The translations under genes were made by a program, and so were the position numbers. A DNA stretch of 64,000 nt, taken from Trachythela sp. YZ-2020 (lineage: Eukaryota > Cnidaria > Anthozoa > Malacalcyonacea > Clavulariidae). Each line of letters begins with the position of its first letter. Within the stretch, counting starts at the first letter, position 1. The stretch lies in assembly GCA_016169945.1 (NCBI GenBank), contig JADLSH010000231.1, positions 2,406,784 to 2,470,783 of the forward strand, given 5' to 3'. This document shows, in pieces, positions 32,223-43,937 of the stretch. The notes below the pieces were generated by a model that was not told where the DNA came from, made no database searches, and saw only the letters and a list, made by a program, of their open reading frames with translations.

Positions 32223-35200
32223 TTAGGTTAATACAACAAAATCAGAAAACATCTCACGAGATTTCTCTCTTATTTTTTCAATGTCATGTTTTTGAAACAT
32301 CACGTCTTCTCCGTAGATGGTAAATGGAGCCCAAATCTCAATGCATCGGTACGCCTCTTTCTCGTGTTTCTGAAAGAGGTTCATTGCCCTCCTTAAAGCT
32401 TCACAGACCGATGTTTCGTGGCACAGTTCGCCATAAAATGCTTCCATAAACTCCTTTGTCGCATAATCATTAATGGGCCATAGTGTGGCGAGAACAGAGC
32501 GAGCTCCGGCCGCAAGAAATGCTCGAGCTATACCTATGACACCTTCTGAAGAAATTTCACCTTGCCCAGTATGACAACAGCATAACACTACCAAGCGAGC
32601 TTGCAAAGAAATACTCATAATATCTCGTTGCGTGAGAAGGTAGGAGTCCTGTTTAGCAATAGACGAAGATGGTTGAGTCAAGGAAACGTTAGGAGCAAGC
32701 ATTATCTCACCTTGCTTTGGTTCGCCATGGGCAGCGATATGGATTACACTAGCCCCACTTAAAAGTCCCAGTACAACCTGTTTCCTAGCTTCACGTCCCA
32801 CCAAGGGTCTAGCTTCGAAAAGCTTTGAAAGACATTTAACTTCTTCAGTGGCACTAGGTAGGTCAGAAGGCGTAAATATTCCGCCATTTAAGGAAACATT
32901 TCCAACAGTTGGATTACCAACAAACAACGCAAAACCAAAGTCCGAATCATGGGATCGTTCCATGCTAAACTTTAGGGTGTGCAATGAAGGTGTAATTTGA
33001 ATGCTGTAACTGTGGGATAAATGACAGCCATTTTCATCAATCAATGAAGAAAATGGAGCAAAGAACAATTGCTTATCTGGAACAACTATAAGCTTATTGC
33101 CTTTAACAACATCTTTTACGGGTTTAATAAGAAGTTGAAACAATTCTTCCAAAATAGTTTCATTGTTGAAATCATTTTTGCCAGGAGTATTTTCAACCAA
33201 ATTTTTAGGCTCGGATTTTTTGCTTGGCATTTCCAAGGGAAAAATCGCTTGGCTATACAAATTGGCACCTGAATCAAGTTTGTAAAATGAAGAATCTCCA
33301 TTCACATTTACATTTACCCTTCCAGAAAACTTATTTATCAGCTGCAAAAATGTTTCCGATCGTGCATCTTCTGATTTAAACGCCCTAAAGATCACTTCGC
33401 CATTCAAAACCCAAACATTGAGAAAAGTTTCCGAATCGAAAGCAAATACTAAAATTGAAGTATCGTTACTGTCTACCTGGAGCATGCTCTGTATACTCTC
33501 TATTTCTAGCTGCTCTTCTCTGTTATCAATTCTCTTCCATATCGCATGTGCATAACCGAACATATCTGTTTCCAAGAAATTCTGTTTTCTTTCAACGGAG
33601 CAATGGAGCTCTTTAGCCCTTCCAAGGTCAATTACTAATAATCCGGATTCAATGCGTTCCAAAGAAATGAAACAACTCGTCAAAATGTTGTGGGTAGTAA
33701 AATATTGTTGGGTGAATGACAGCTTATTTTGATCTGGAACCGAGTTTGAAAATAATGTATCAAACAAACTAATAGATTTCATTAAGCATAATGCAGAGTC
33801 TTTGTACTCTCCTAACAGTATATACGTATTGCCCAAATTGATATTAGCACCTGCTATTCCTGACGGATCGCCAATTGCAGTACTTATTTCTAAACTTTTT
33901 TTGCCGTAGTCAATGGCCTTTTCATATTCTCCTAAACATCTATAGGCATTGCCCAAATAGCCATTGTTCGTTGCTATTCCTGACTGATCGCCAATTGCAG
34001 TACTCACTTCTAAACTTTTTTTGCAGTAGCCAAGGGCCTTTTCATATTCTCCTAAACATCTATAAGCATTGCCCAAATAGCCATTGTTACTGCTATTCCT
34101 GACTGATAGCCAATTGCAGTACTCATTTCTAAACTTTTTTTGAAGTAGTCAATGGCCTTTTCATATTCTCCTAAACATCTATAAGCACTGCCCAAATTGC
34201 AATTGTTATTTGCTATTCCTAACCGATCACCAATTGCAGTACTTATTTCTAAACCTATTTTGTAATAATCAATGGGCTTTTCATGTTCTCCTAAACAATT
34301 ATAAGCACCGCCCAAATTGCAATTGTTATTTGCTGTTACTAACCGATCACCAATTGCAGTACTCATTTCTAAACTTTTTTTGCAGTAGTCAATGGCCTTT
34401 TCATATTCTCCTAACTTAAAATAAGCAGAGCCCAAATTGCCATTGGCTGTCGCTATTCCGGACTGATCGCCAATTGCAGTACTTATTTCTAAACTTTTTT
34501 TGCAGTAGTCAATGGTCTTTTCATAGTCTCCTAAACTAAAATAAGTACTGCCCAAATTGCCATTGGTAGTTGCAATTCCTGACTGATCACCAATTGCAGT
34601 ACTCAATTCTAAACTTATTTTGCAGTAGTCAATGGCCTTTTCATATTCTGCTAAATGTGTATAAGCAATGCCCAAATTGCCATTGTTTTTTGCTATTTTT
34701 GCTATTCCTGACTGATCGCCAATTGCAGTACTCATTTCTAAACTTATTTTGTAGTAGTCAATGGCCTTTTCATATTCTCCTAACTTAAAATAAGCATCGC
34801 CCAAATTGCCATTGGTACTTGCTATTCCTGACTGATCACCAATTGCAGTACTTATTTCTAAACCTTTTTTGCAATAGCCAATGGCCTTTTCATATTCTCC
34901 TAACTTAAAATAAGCATCGCCCAAATTGCCATTGGTACTTGCTATTACTGACCTATCGCCAATTGCAGTACTTATTTCTAAACTTATTTTGTAATAGCCA
35001 ATGGCCTTTTCATATTCTCTTAAATTAAAATAGGCATTGCCCAAATTGCCATTGTTAATTGCAATTCCTGACAGATCGCCAATTGCAGCACTCATTTCTA
35101 AACCTTTTTTTAAATAGTCAATGGCCTTGTCATATTCTCCTAAACATACATAAGCAATGCCTAAATTGCCATTGCTATTTGCTATTCCTGACGGATCACG

Positions 35201-35260
35201 ATTTGTAGTGCTATTTTCTAAACATTTTTCGTAATAATCAATTATCGTTTTGGATGCCAT
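32223..35260 (-). CDS. TPR-CHAT protein (caspase-like protease domain), with one frameshift
   Basis: The reading frame opened by ATG 35260 (MASKTIIDYYEK) encodes about twelve 40-residue TPR repeats of the type GNLGxAYxxLGEYEKAIDYxK then SLEISTAIGD. It is followed from about 33690 downward by a linker and a C-terminal CHAT domain. The CHAT dyad is present: His in IHIAAHGEP (codon at 32727-32729) and Cys in VVLCCCHTGQG (third Cys, next to CHTG, codon about 32574-32576), then ARSVLATLWPIND. CHAT domains are caspase/separase-like cysteine peptidases, and the TPRs probably bind a partner. Near 34089 one base is missing in the tenth repeat relative to the other repeats. Restoring the count gives 1,013 codons. 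An in-frame upstream Met at 35347 exists, but a TTTGTTTCAG acceptor lies between, so the segment above 35285 is more likely a 5' UTR exon and intron. The deletion is either a consensus error or the start of pseudogenisation. Confidence 0.85.
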
Positions 35261-35347
35261 TGGCTTACCTTTTTCTTTACTTGAGATCTGAAACAAAAGC
35301 ATATAAAAACTGATTAGTAGGGCAGAGCTCAACGTCCATCGCTTCAT

Positions 35348-36456
35348 GGATGTGTATCTCTAAGGGATTATACAAATCATTTTTGAAGTGTTACCATGAT
35401 CGACATCTCTTTATCTTTCCCTTCTTCAGGGAGATCGAGTAGAAATTTTCAAATTTCTGAAGAGGGCTTTCTCTCAAAATGCATATGCTAATGCAATGGT
35501 ACTTGTTATCAGTTACAATATGCTTGTGCTTTTTCAGACTCGTTTTGTTCAGGTGCCACGCAAATAGCATTTTTACCGTACTGGAGTTGTGACACAAAAG
35601 AAGAGTTGGAATGAAGTACCGTGCTTTCACTGCCTTGGCATATTCCCCCACCGCAAAGAACGTACTGGTTATACAGTCGTTTCGGATGCAAAATCTAGGC
35701 CTGTGCAATTGACTTTTGTGAATATTACTAACCTATTAGGAATATATTTTCAATTTTATCCTTTAAAAAAACTAATAAACTGGCTTCGCAACAAACGTGT
35801 TAAAGAGGGACGCGATTTTATGCATGAAATATAAAACTTTGTAGTTTTATTGGGTTGTTCCTAAAAATATTCACATCATGCCTACAGAGGAAATTTGTTT
35901 TGTCCAGAGAGCAAGGGGGTAAATTGACTTTAGATGTCCAAATGGGGTAGGGAAATGTGGATGTAAGTTTGTCCGAAGGATTAAGAGACCTTAAAGAAGT
36001 CACTGTGATTGCACCTGATTTTGGCTAGAAAGCACATTTTATAGCTATTAATAACAGAATATGTATATGACAGCAATAATTGATCAGTAAGCAAAATGCA
36101 GTCAACTTTCACATGACAACCAGGTTAATGGCTCATTCGATATTGAGCTACATTTTAACTGGTGAACTTCATGTCCGGTTTAACACAATTCTGATATATA
36201 TCTACTGATAAAAGTAAACAACTAAGTGAACATAATTCAATCTTCATATTGGTAACTCGTATAGTTTAAATTTTCATACATTAAATCTCAGACTAGTTTA
36301 TCAGCTGTATAACAATGTCGGTTGAAAAATGTGCGCAGAAACAAACAGGAAAACATTGTTATATGGTAAATTATGATGACAATAACCTTGTGTTGTTGCA
36401 CAGAACAAGCAAATTGTTTATAGATACTAAATCGCTACATATGACGAGCACGGAAT
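35348..36456. other. Upstream region of the TPR-CHAT gene, no recognisable gene
   Basis: It contains short open frames on both strands around 35390-35830 without recognisable homology. The promoter of the TPR-CHAT gene should lie here, but I see no clear core element. Confidence 0.4.
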
Positions 36457-36600
36457 CTAAACACAGAAGTCGCGTGTTTTGTTAACAGTAAATTTATAGA
36501 CGAAGAGGTGATTCCTTCCGTCCAGGCCCTAAACACAGAAGTCACGTGTTTTGTTAACAGCAAATTTATAGACAAAGAGGTGATTCCTTCCGTCCAGGCC
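36457..36600. repeat. Tandem duplication of 72 bp
   Basis: Two copies of a unit starting CTAAACACAGAAGTC and ending GATTCCTTCCGTCCAGGCC lie head to tail with four or five differences. Confidence 0.9.
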
Positions 36601-36781
36601 TCGAGGAACGCATTGTTCAGTTTTACTTATTGACATATAGTTCAATTGGGCATGCTTTCACGTGAGCAGCCCATGATATTTCATGGTGAATCAATAGAAT
36701 ACTTATACAAACACTTCCTTCTAGCAAATTGGCCAATCATAAGGCGCAATACAACACAAGTTAAGTTGCGCATAACTTGCA

Positions 36782-37022
36782 GGGGCTGGTTGTTCAAAGC
36801 CCGGTTAGCGCTAACCCTGGGTTAAATTTTAACCTACTGTTTTTGTTTATGTATTTCTGCATGATCATTCGTTTCAAAACTTTAGAAAATAAAACCTCTA
36901 TTGAACCAGAAAAGATTACTGGAAAAACATATTCAACTTGATTGATGAGCTGTTGGAAAATTTAATTTGTAGATTTGCGTTAACCCAGGGTTAGGCTAAC
37001 CGGCTTTTGAACAACCGGCCCC
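36782..37022. mobile_element. 241-bp MITE
   Basis: The ends GGGGCTGGTTGTTCAAAGCC and GGCTTTTGAACAACCGGCCCC (quoted to 20: GCTTTTGAACAACCGGCCCC) are inverted, followed by paired GGTTAGCGCTAACCCTGGGTTAA-type sequence (GCTAACCCTGGGTTAA with TTAACCCAGGGTTAGGC). This end type is widespread among animal MITEs. Confidence 0.8.
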
Positions 37023-37928
37023 AGGATGTCAAGCAAGATCATATCATTCATTTCATTTACATCTAAAATATATACAAACAACTGCATGCAAAAAAGGGAA
37101 AAAAAGAAATATTATGTACCCCCATAACCCAACCCTATCGCAAGATATGTATAACCCCATTCCCATCCCTATGACATATACAAATATTTAAAAATGCAGA
37201 GAGTTACATAATTGCAGTCAAGAGTATAAATAGGGTTTCATCATATTAGCCTTTTAAAGCATTGAACAGTTTGTGCAGACTTAGCTTCATGTGAAAGACT
37301 ATTCCATAACAATGCTCCTCTACATTTGAAACTTCTTGAGAAATTCTTTTTTAGGCCTCGGAATTACTAAATCCGTATCATTATTTCTGAGATTGTAGCT
37401 ATTTTGACTGTCGCTTCGCGCAGAAAAGGACTCGCGAAGACACGGGGCAGTGCCGTTATTGAGAATATTGTAAACTAGAACTGCTTTGTTACATCTCTGT
37501 TTCGCTTCAAGAGCTTGCCATTGGAGCTGATGTAGTAGATCAGATGACCTAATATCCTAGTTTGCTCCAGTTATCACCCGTGCAGCCCAACTCTGATTTT
37601 GGAATCTCTGCATCTTATCTTTTAACATTGTTCCACAATTATCCCAAAGTGGAGAACAATAATCAAAATATGGTTGCACCAGAGCTTTGTATATGGTGTG
37701 CAGGGTTTCATCAGGGGCAAACGGTTTTGCTCGTTTCAGTACACCTACTCCTGCCCCAACCTTTTTACATATGGCATTTATTCGAGCTTCCCAGTTAAGT
37801 TGTTCGTCAAGCTCAATCCCTAGACATTTGAATGATTTATATCGGGTTAATGGCACGTTTTTAAATTAAATATCACAGGCGTATCTCCTAACTTATTATG
37901 AATAGTATACGAAGATCCTATGTGTAAA

Positions 37929-38663
37929 TTTGAGAGACCCAGAATCTTGTTGCGGACATAATGTGGTATTTCTCCAAGACGACGCGACTAATTCCTTAAC
38001 GGTTTCATGCCGTTCTTGATTAATATCAAAGCAATAAATTCTATAAATTTCCGACCTTCCAAATCATTCTGTTATGCTTATATTTCATGCATAAGTCTTG
38101 TCGATGCACGTCAGCCTGCCACAAACTCGAAACTGAGGGAGGGCGACAGGACGTTCACATACGAAACAGAATATCTCGTCAACGCAAAGCTGTTTTTCTA
38201 TAATATTTCGTACCGTTCTTCGTTAATACCAGGAGCATTGAATTTTTCAAAATTCATTCACCTTTCCTGTTTAGTTTTTAGTGTAGAGCGAACAAAATCC
38301 AATAACATCGCGGTGCGCACCCCGCTGATCCGCTGGTCAAAACAAAACTGCATTAATCCGCTATCAATCCGCCGGATTTTCCCAATGTTATGGACGTATA
38401 ATGTTGTGGACAACATTATATTTATCCTTGGGAAATCCCGCGGAAATCTCCCTCAGTTTCGAGTTTGTGGCAGGCTGACGCGCATCGACACGACTAGTTA
38501 TGCACGAAATATAAGCAAAACAGACTGACTTGGAAGGTCGGAAATTTATAGAATTTATTGCTTTGATATTAATCAAGAACGGCATGAAACCGTTAAGGAA
38601 TTAGTCTTGGAGAAATACCACATTATGTGCGCGACAAGATTCTGGGTCTCTAAAATTTACACA
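37929..38663. mobile_element. 735-bp inverted-repeat element inside the LINE remnant
   Basis: The left arm (TTGAGAGACCCAGAATCTTG, then CTAATTCCTTAACGGTTTCA, TTCTATAAATTTCCGACCTT) is repeated in inverse order at 38500-38663. Arms of about 170 bp enclose about 400 bp of non-coding sequence. Boundaries are approximate, because the left flank is LINE sequence that resembles the arm end. Confidence 0.65.
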
Positions 38664-38689
38664 TGGCGGCGTATAATGACACGCATCTT

Positions 38690-39200
38690 CTGCGAGGCCT
38701 ACAGAGGATAGCGAACTAGTTGAAAACGTTTGGATTGCTTGATTGCATTTTCCTAATGCTAATGAAGAACGGCATTAAACTATATTGCGATACATTTAGC
38801 CGTTTTAAAAATATATCGATTTTATTTCTATGTTTGGATGTCTGCTTCAGCACGACGGCATTTTTACGTCGTATGACACCAAATCGTCTGCGAGGCCTCG
38901 AGAGAAAACTTTGCAAGGTAGAAACTTCTAGACGTTTTTATTTTATACTTTAAGAGCTAATGCAGAAATGGCATTGAATGATTTTATTGTAAATTCTTTC
39001 ATTCTTGAGATATAAGGATTTTCCCGTGAATTTGACAACTCTGGCTCTACATTCGATCATGACCGTGCGTTATATTCTGCGAGGCCTCCAGAGAAAACCT
39101 GACAAGCTAAAAATGTCTAAACTATTTTAATCGATTCATTTAATATTAATGAAGAACGGCATTGAATATTTTTTCTATTGCTTAAACCATTCCGAAGTTA
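38690..39200. repeat. Degenerate tandem repeat of about 190 bp
   Basis: TCTGCGAGGCCT(A/C)(C/G)AGAG-type blocks recur near 38690, 38887 and 39078. GAAGAACGGCATTGAAT-like blocks near 38764, 38966 and 39151 keep the same spacing. Confidence 0.65.
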
Positions 39201-40071
39201 TTGCGGTTTTACTATGAACATTTCCTGTCTGGCTCTACATTCGATTCGAATGTGAATGTGAGCTGCGAATGTGAAACTAGAGCCATCTGTCTCATCGTAA
39301 TTAAAGACCAGCTTTTTTAACGTTTTTAAGCTGTGAACACTCGGAGATTTTATTCTTGAAGTATTCTTGAAATATTTACTTTATTTCTTAACATTTTAAA
39401 TATATTCCAGTGCGCTTCAGAGCCATGCTTTTTGGCCAGCTTTTTATGGAGGTCCCTTTCTCTCATTGAATTTCTAATAGATGCATTTATCCATGGCATT
39501 GACTTGGTTTTAGTTCGCCTACACTGGATAGGCGCATGCCTATCGAGGATCTCTAGGACAAAAGACTTCCAGACCTGCCAAGTCATTTAAAAATGACTTA
39601 CTATGTTGACGGCATATTTCAATGCACATGCACCATCTCAAGCTGGTTAGAGGTTAGGTCTTTAGGTTCAATACATGAAAAGCAGTCTCTTACATCCTAT
39701 AACACCCCCACCATGTCTATTGCGATCCCTTCTGAACAAAACGTATCCAAATATTTCAATTTCGTTATCGGAAAGTTCACAGACAAAGCGTTAAGACATA
39801 ATCTTAACAGTTTTGAAGGGTAGAAGTCTTACGCATATTTATCCGTTTTGTACGAGCTTGAATAGGTAAACAAGTTAAATATTATCACAGGGAGCCCACC
39901 CTTGGTCTTGCTGGAGAGCAATATATATTATATTCTAATAAATATAAGAGTCAAGTATAATGCAGTTTTGACGAAGCAAGTATTTTACCATAGCTAATTA
40001 TTGCACAATTTTACCACATAAATAGCTTAGTTCAAGGTAAACACAAAAAATCAAAGCAAATCTCCGAATAA

Positions 40072-41790
40072 CTAGTCTACAAATTTGGTAATTGTTTTTT
40101 CTGGAATGCTGCCCGGGTCAATAGAAGTACTGTTCGGCAAAGTTCTGATATAGATGGACATGCAAAAGTAATGCAGCTTTGTCGTGTACTTTGTTTCACA
40201 ATGCAATGTAAGCTGGCTCTTGAAGCAATAATTCTTACAATATTGGCATATACCTGTTATGTAGACAGTCAATTAAATTATTTGTAAATAGACTGGAATG
40301 CAAAGTCGTCCGCCATTAAATCTCAAAAACTTCATTATTTTCAAAAGCAAGTGCGAAGTATAAAAATACTGCTCGAAAAGCAGTTGAAGTTTTATGAAAA
40401 ATTTGAAACGTTTTGTGAAGGTCTAAGGTTGAATGTTACAGTAAATCAAAGCTAAAATAGTATATAATAGCATACCCACTTTATATAGTTGGGCTTTTAG
40501 TTGGGCAATTGATAATTTTATAGTTAAAGACAAAATAACAATATTTTGTACAAATTAAAATATAAAAAATATAGTGTTGCGTGTTACCATGGTTACAATA
40601 ACATTTGGGGAGTAAATTGTTTGGTTCAAATGGGCGAGGGGATTCTGCATGCATGTATTTCTAGTACATATATAAAGATCGCTTATATTCCCCGAGCCGG
40701 CGCGAAGCGCCGTGCGAGGGTACTAATTCCGCTCGGATATTTACACCCGGGTATGTGAAAACATTGTGGACGAATGCAAAGTTGTCCGCCATTTTTTTTT
40801 GTCATGGACTCGACGGTTTTGTAAGTTATGCGCATGCGCGAGTTCAAGCCGAGAGAAGACTTCCTTTTTGCAAACTTTTTGCAAAAATAGTTTTGCACTC
40901 ATTTTATAAGCACGTTTCTATGTAAGTAAGTTTATATGTTAAGTCTCCAAAACAAGATAAATGAAAATTATTTAGAGGACAAATTAACAAGAGGAAAAAC
41001 AGTCGAAAGACCGAAAAAGGAGCGTTTTAAACGGGCAAATGTCTATTTTGCATGCTTGCTTTGCCGATTTATAGCATGCAGTATAGTTTGTGAATTTGAA
41101 AATGTGTAGAGCATTCTGTGTGGTCAATACAACATTGATTGATCTTAAGAGTATTTTAGTATTGATTCAAATACGTTATAGAAAAATAAAAAACATATTA
41201 AATCTCAAAAACTTCATTTCAAAAGCAAGTGCGAAGTATAAAAATACTGCTCGAAAAGCAGTTGAAGTTTTATGAAAATTTCGAAACGTTTTGTGAAGGT
41301 CTAAGGTTGAATGTTACAGTAAATCAAAGCTAGAAGAGTACATAATAGCATACCCACTTTATATAGTTGGGCTTATAGTTGGGCAATTGATAATTTTATA
41401 GTTAAAAACAAAATAACAATATTTTGTACAAATTAAAATATAAAAAATATACAGTGTTGCGTGTTACCATGGTTACATGGTTACAATAACTTTTGGGGAG
41501 TAAATTGTTTGGTTCAAAAGGGCGAGGGGATTCTGCATGCATGTATTTCTAGTTATAATGTAAACCGTTGGTCAATAGAAGTACTGTTCGGGAAAGTTCT
41601 GATATAGACGGACATAAAAAAGTAATGCAGCTTTGTCATGTAGTTTGTTTCACAGTGCAATGTAAGCTGACTCTTGAAGCCATAATTCTTACCATTTTGG
41701 CATATACCTGTTATACAGTCAATTAAAATATTTGTAAATAGACTGACAACGAAACTATGTTTGTTTGAGGGAGGGTTGACTGTAATTTGT
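40072..41790. repeat. Duplicated repeat unit of about 880 bp (two partial copies)
   Basis: 40313-40670 and 41195-41560 are near-identical (ACTGCTCGAAAAGCAGTTGA, GTGTTACCATGGTTACAAT, GGGGATTCTGCATGCATGTA). 40113-40290 matches 41572-41745 (TCAATAGAAGTACTGTTCGG). Between them, 40690-41130 carries CCGGCGCGAAGCGCCGTGCG and a GTGTGGTCAATACAACATTG block. An inverted relative of this middle part occupies 58800-59565, so the unit is a dispersed mobile repeat. No coding sequence is recognised. 39800-40070 is unique AT-rich DNA. Confidence 0.7.
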
Positions 41791-43529
41791 ATAGCTTGAA
41801 AATGCGAGGTAAATACAGTATATAGTATTGCAAACAATAACATAAGATAGTCAATAAACTCTGCTAAGAATGGCTAGCGCACGTACGTAATACAAATACG
41901 GAAGTTGTTATTCGGGCTAGCGTATACGTAGCGCAATTAGTTACAATTCAGAGTAATCAGCGATAATATATATGGCCAATATTCATACCTTTAGATTTTT
42001 TGGTATTTCCAAGACGTGGGTGGATAACTCCAAGCTTGTATCACAGTATGCAGATTTACGTAAACAGACGAATATTTGTATGAACGGTGTATTTTTCAAC
42101 GGGATTTCAAATGCTAGCAAAATCAAAGGAAACATTGTGAGGAAGCTATGTATAAGCGGAGTGAGAGATCTGAGATTGAGACCCGAGCTTGATACAGGCT
42201 TTTCTTAATTTAATACAATAAAGATTATTGATGGATTTGATACACATTGGACACACTATAGAGTAAGTACTTCATTAATAATTCATGAAGAAAACACAAA
42301 AGAAATCATTAGTGTGAAGGAGTTTGTATATCTGATACAGAATCATGCTGATTTACATAAACTTTAAATTCAAATTTCTCACCAAATATCATTCATTTAT
42401 TTTCAACTGTTGAAGAATACGAATGTTCTCATCAAGACGTTTCACAAGCTATTTACAACATTCGCATCCGTGTTGTATCGGATATACAACGCTCGCCTTC
42501 GGCTCGAGTTTGTATATCCGATACAACACTGCCGCTCATGTTGTAAATAGTACATATAGAAATATTTATATATTTGACTATCATAACAAATGTGCGAGGT
42601 CAAATATTCTTAGCTAAACCCGGTATTTAACTATTAAAGCTTAACTTGACTTAAATTATCAAACGTTTAATTGCTTTTTTACAACTTCCTTTATACGTAG
42701 AGTAAGCAAACTAGGTCTGACTTGTTTGACTGCGATGTTTTCAAGGTTTAAGATTGCAAAGTTACGTGCCAAAACCTGCAAGATTGAGCTGTCGAATCCT
42801 ACGATTCTTTATTATCTTATGTTTACAATCTTGGGAGTTTTATGCCGTATATGTCCAGCTCTCTGTTACATATACACATAACTATAATACAAGGAAAGAT
42901 GGGACAAAGTCTGATTTGCAAACTAAAATTATGCGTTTACAATAATAATTAAAAACATAGCGGTTAGATTAATGCGTTGCTGACTTCGGAATTTGCTACA
43001 TGCTATATAAACCCTTTTCTAGGCTATTAAACTGATACACGCATAACAAAAAGTTACTAGGTTTATCTACACATGTAAAAATCTCACATATTGTTGACAA
43101 GTTGTTGGCTTCATAACAAGCTCGTAGCAAGCCTGTCGACAACGTGTAACAAGCTTGTCATTTTATCAACCGTTGTGTCATATTTATGGCAAAATAGAAT
43201 TAATATAGTAGAGCGATTGAATAGATTGTCAGTATGTATGCTTGTGTAGATGGCGCTTTGAATGTGGCAAACACGTAGGTTTTGTATTGGTGACACGTTT
43301 GTTGATCTGAGTTTATACTTCGCGTCAACACCTCATTCTCTTTATATTCATAATATAAATTCATATCAGTGGTGTGTGTTATACAGTTTATTAGAGAAAG
43401 TGGTAATTTAGTAAACAAATTAATCCATATAGGAACAAGTCAGTTTGCCGCATAATAACCGTTGTATCGGAAACCGTCGGAACACGACGCTGTGGTTTTT
43501 CTGTTTGGGGTGAGATTACTGCACGAACT
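41791..43529. other. Intergenic region with one hairpin element
   Basis: Apart from the hairpin at 42451-42548 I see no feature. A 78-codon open frame at 41972-42208 starts with ATG but has no recognisable domain. Confidence 0.4.
42451..42548. mobile_element. Hairpin element with CTCGCCTTCGGCTCG core
   Basis: Arms ATTTACAACATTCGCATCCG / TTGTAAAT and GTTGTATCGGATATACAA / TTGTATATCCGATACAAC enclose GCTCGCCTTCGGCTCGAG. Confidence 0.65.
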
Positions 43530-43597
43530 GCACCCGCAAACCGCACGCACCGCACCCGCAAACCGCACGCACCGCACCCGCTAACCGCACGCACCTC
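43530..43597. repeat. 22-bp tandem repeat, three copies
   Basis: The unit is CGCACCCGCAAACCGCACGC plus AC, an island of high GC in an AT-rich setting. Confidence 0.85.
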
Positions 43598-43937
43598 ACT
43601 AATGGGAAAGATGGGCACTTAGTGTCTCCTCCAACATAACTTTGTTTCATACGACCATGGTACTTATGTACCGGTATATATAGCATATGACCATTTTTGA
43701 AAATGTTTAGTTCCTCTAATAGTCGAAATAGATAAATAACATAACAACGTTTCAAGTGTCACAACGAATTCTTGATATTTTTAAGGATATTTGCAACTAT
43801 AGCTCTTCAGAGAACCCACTTCCTTACTCAACAGTACCTGAGATGTGCCAGGATGAACATTTTATTTTCTTTCTCAGTGAGGTTCCGTGATCACATTTCA
43901 GACAGAGTAAAATCTAAAAGGATATCGCACATTTCTT

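Larger units (their letters stand above)
37520..39740 (-). pseudogene. Broken LINE (endonuclease-reverse transcriptase ORF2)
   Basis: Reading 3' to 5' along the plus strand, an endonuclease piece with RRDRNRHGGGVIG lies at about 39660-39740. The linker before the reverse transcriptase (ILDRHAPIQCRRTKTKSMP, then SMRERDLHKKLAKK) is at 39350-39586. The end of ORF2 (SSYTIHNKLGDTPVIF, KCLGIELDEQLNWEARI, LVQPYFDYCSPLW) is at 37557-37935. The core reverse transcriptase motifs are missing. The gap is filled by the inverted-repeat element at about 37929-38663 and a tandem array. It is clearly dead. Confidence 0.8.

Noticed and set aside
33069..34788. Plus-strand frames with repeated SSQWPFHILLN-like sequence
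   Set aside because: They are the antisense shadow of the TPR repeats.
35391..35708. Two overlapping minus-strand frames upstream of the TPR-CHAT gene
   Set aside because: No recognisable domain and no clear splice link to the gene; they may be UTR or intergenic.
38007..38528. 173-codon frame within the inverted-repeat element
   Set aside because: The matching frame on the opposite strand starts with the same residues because the arms are inverted copies; composition is not protein-like.
41972..42208. 78-codon frame starting with ATG
   Set aside because: No domain, no splice partners, no support beyond chance length in AT-rich DNA.
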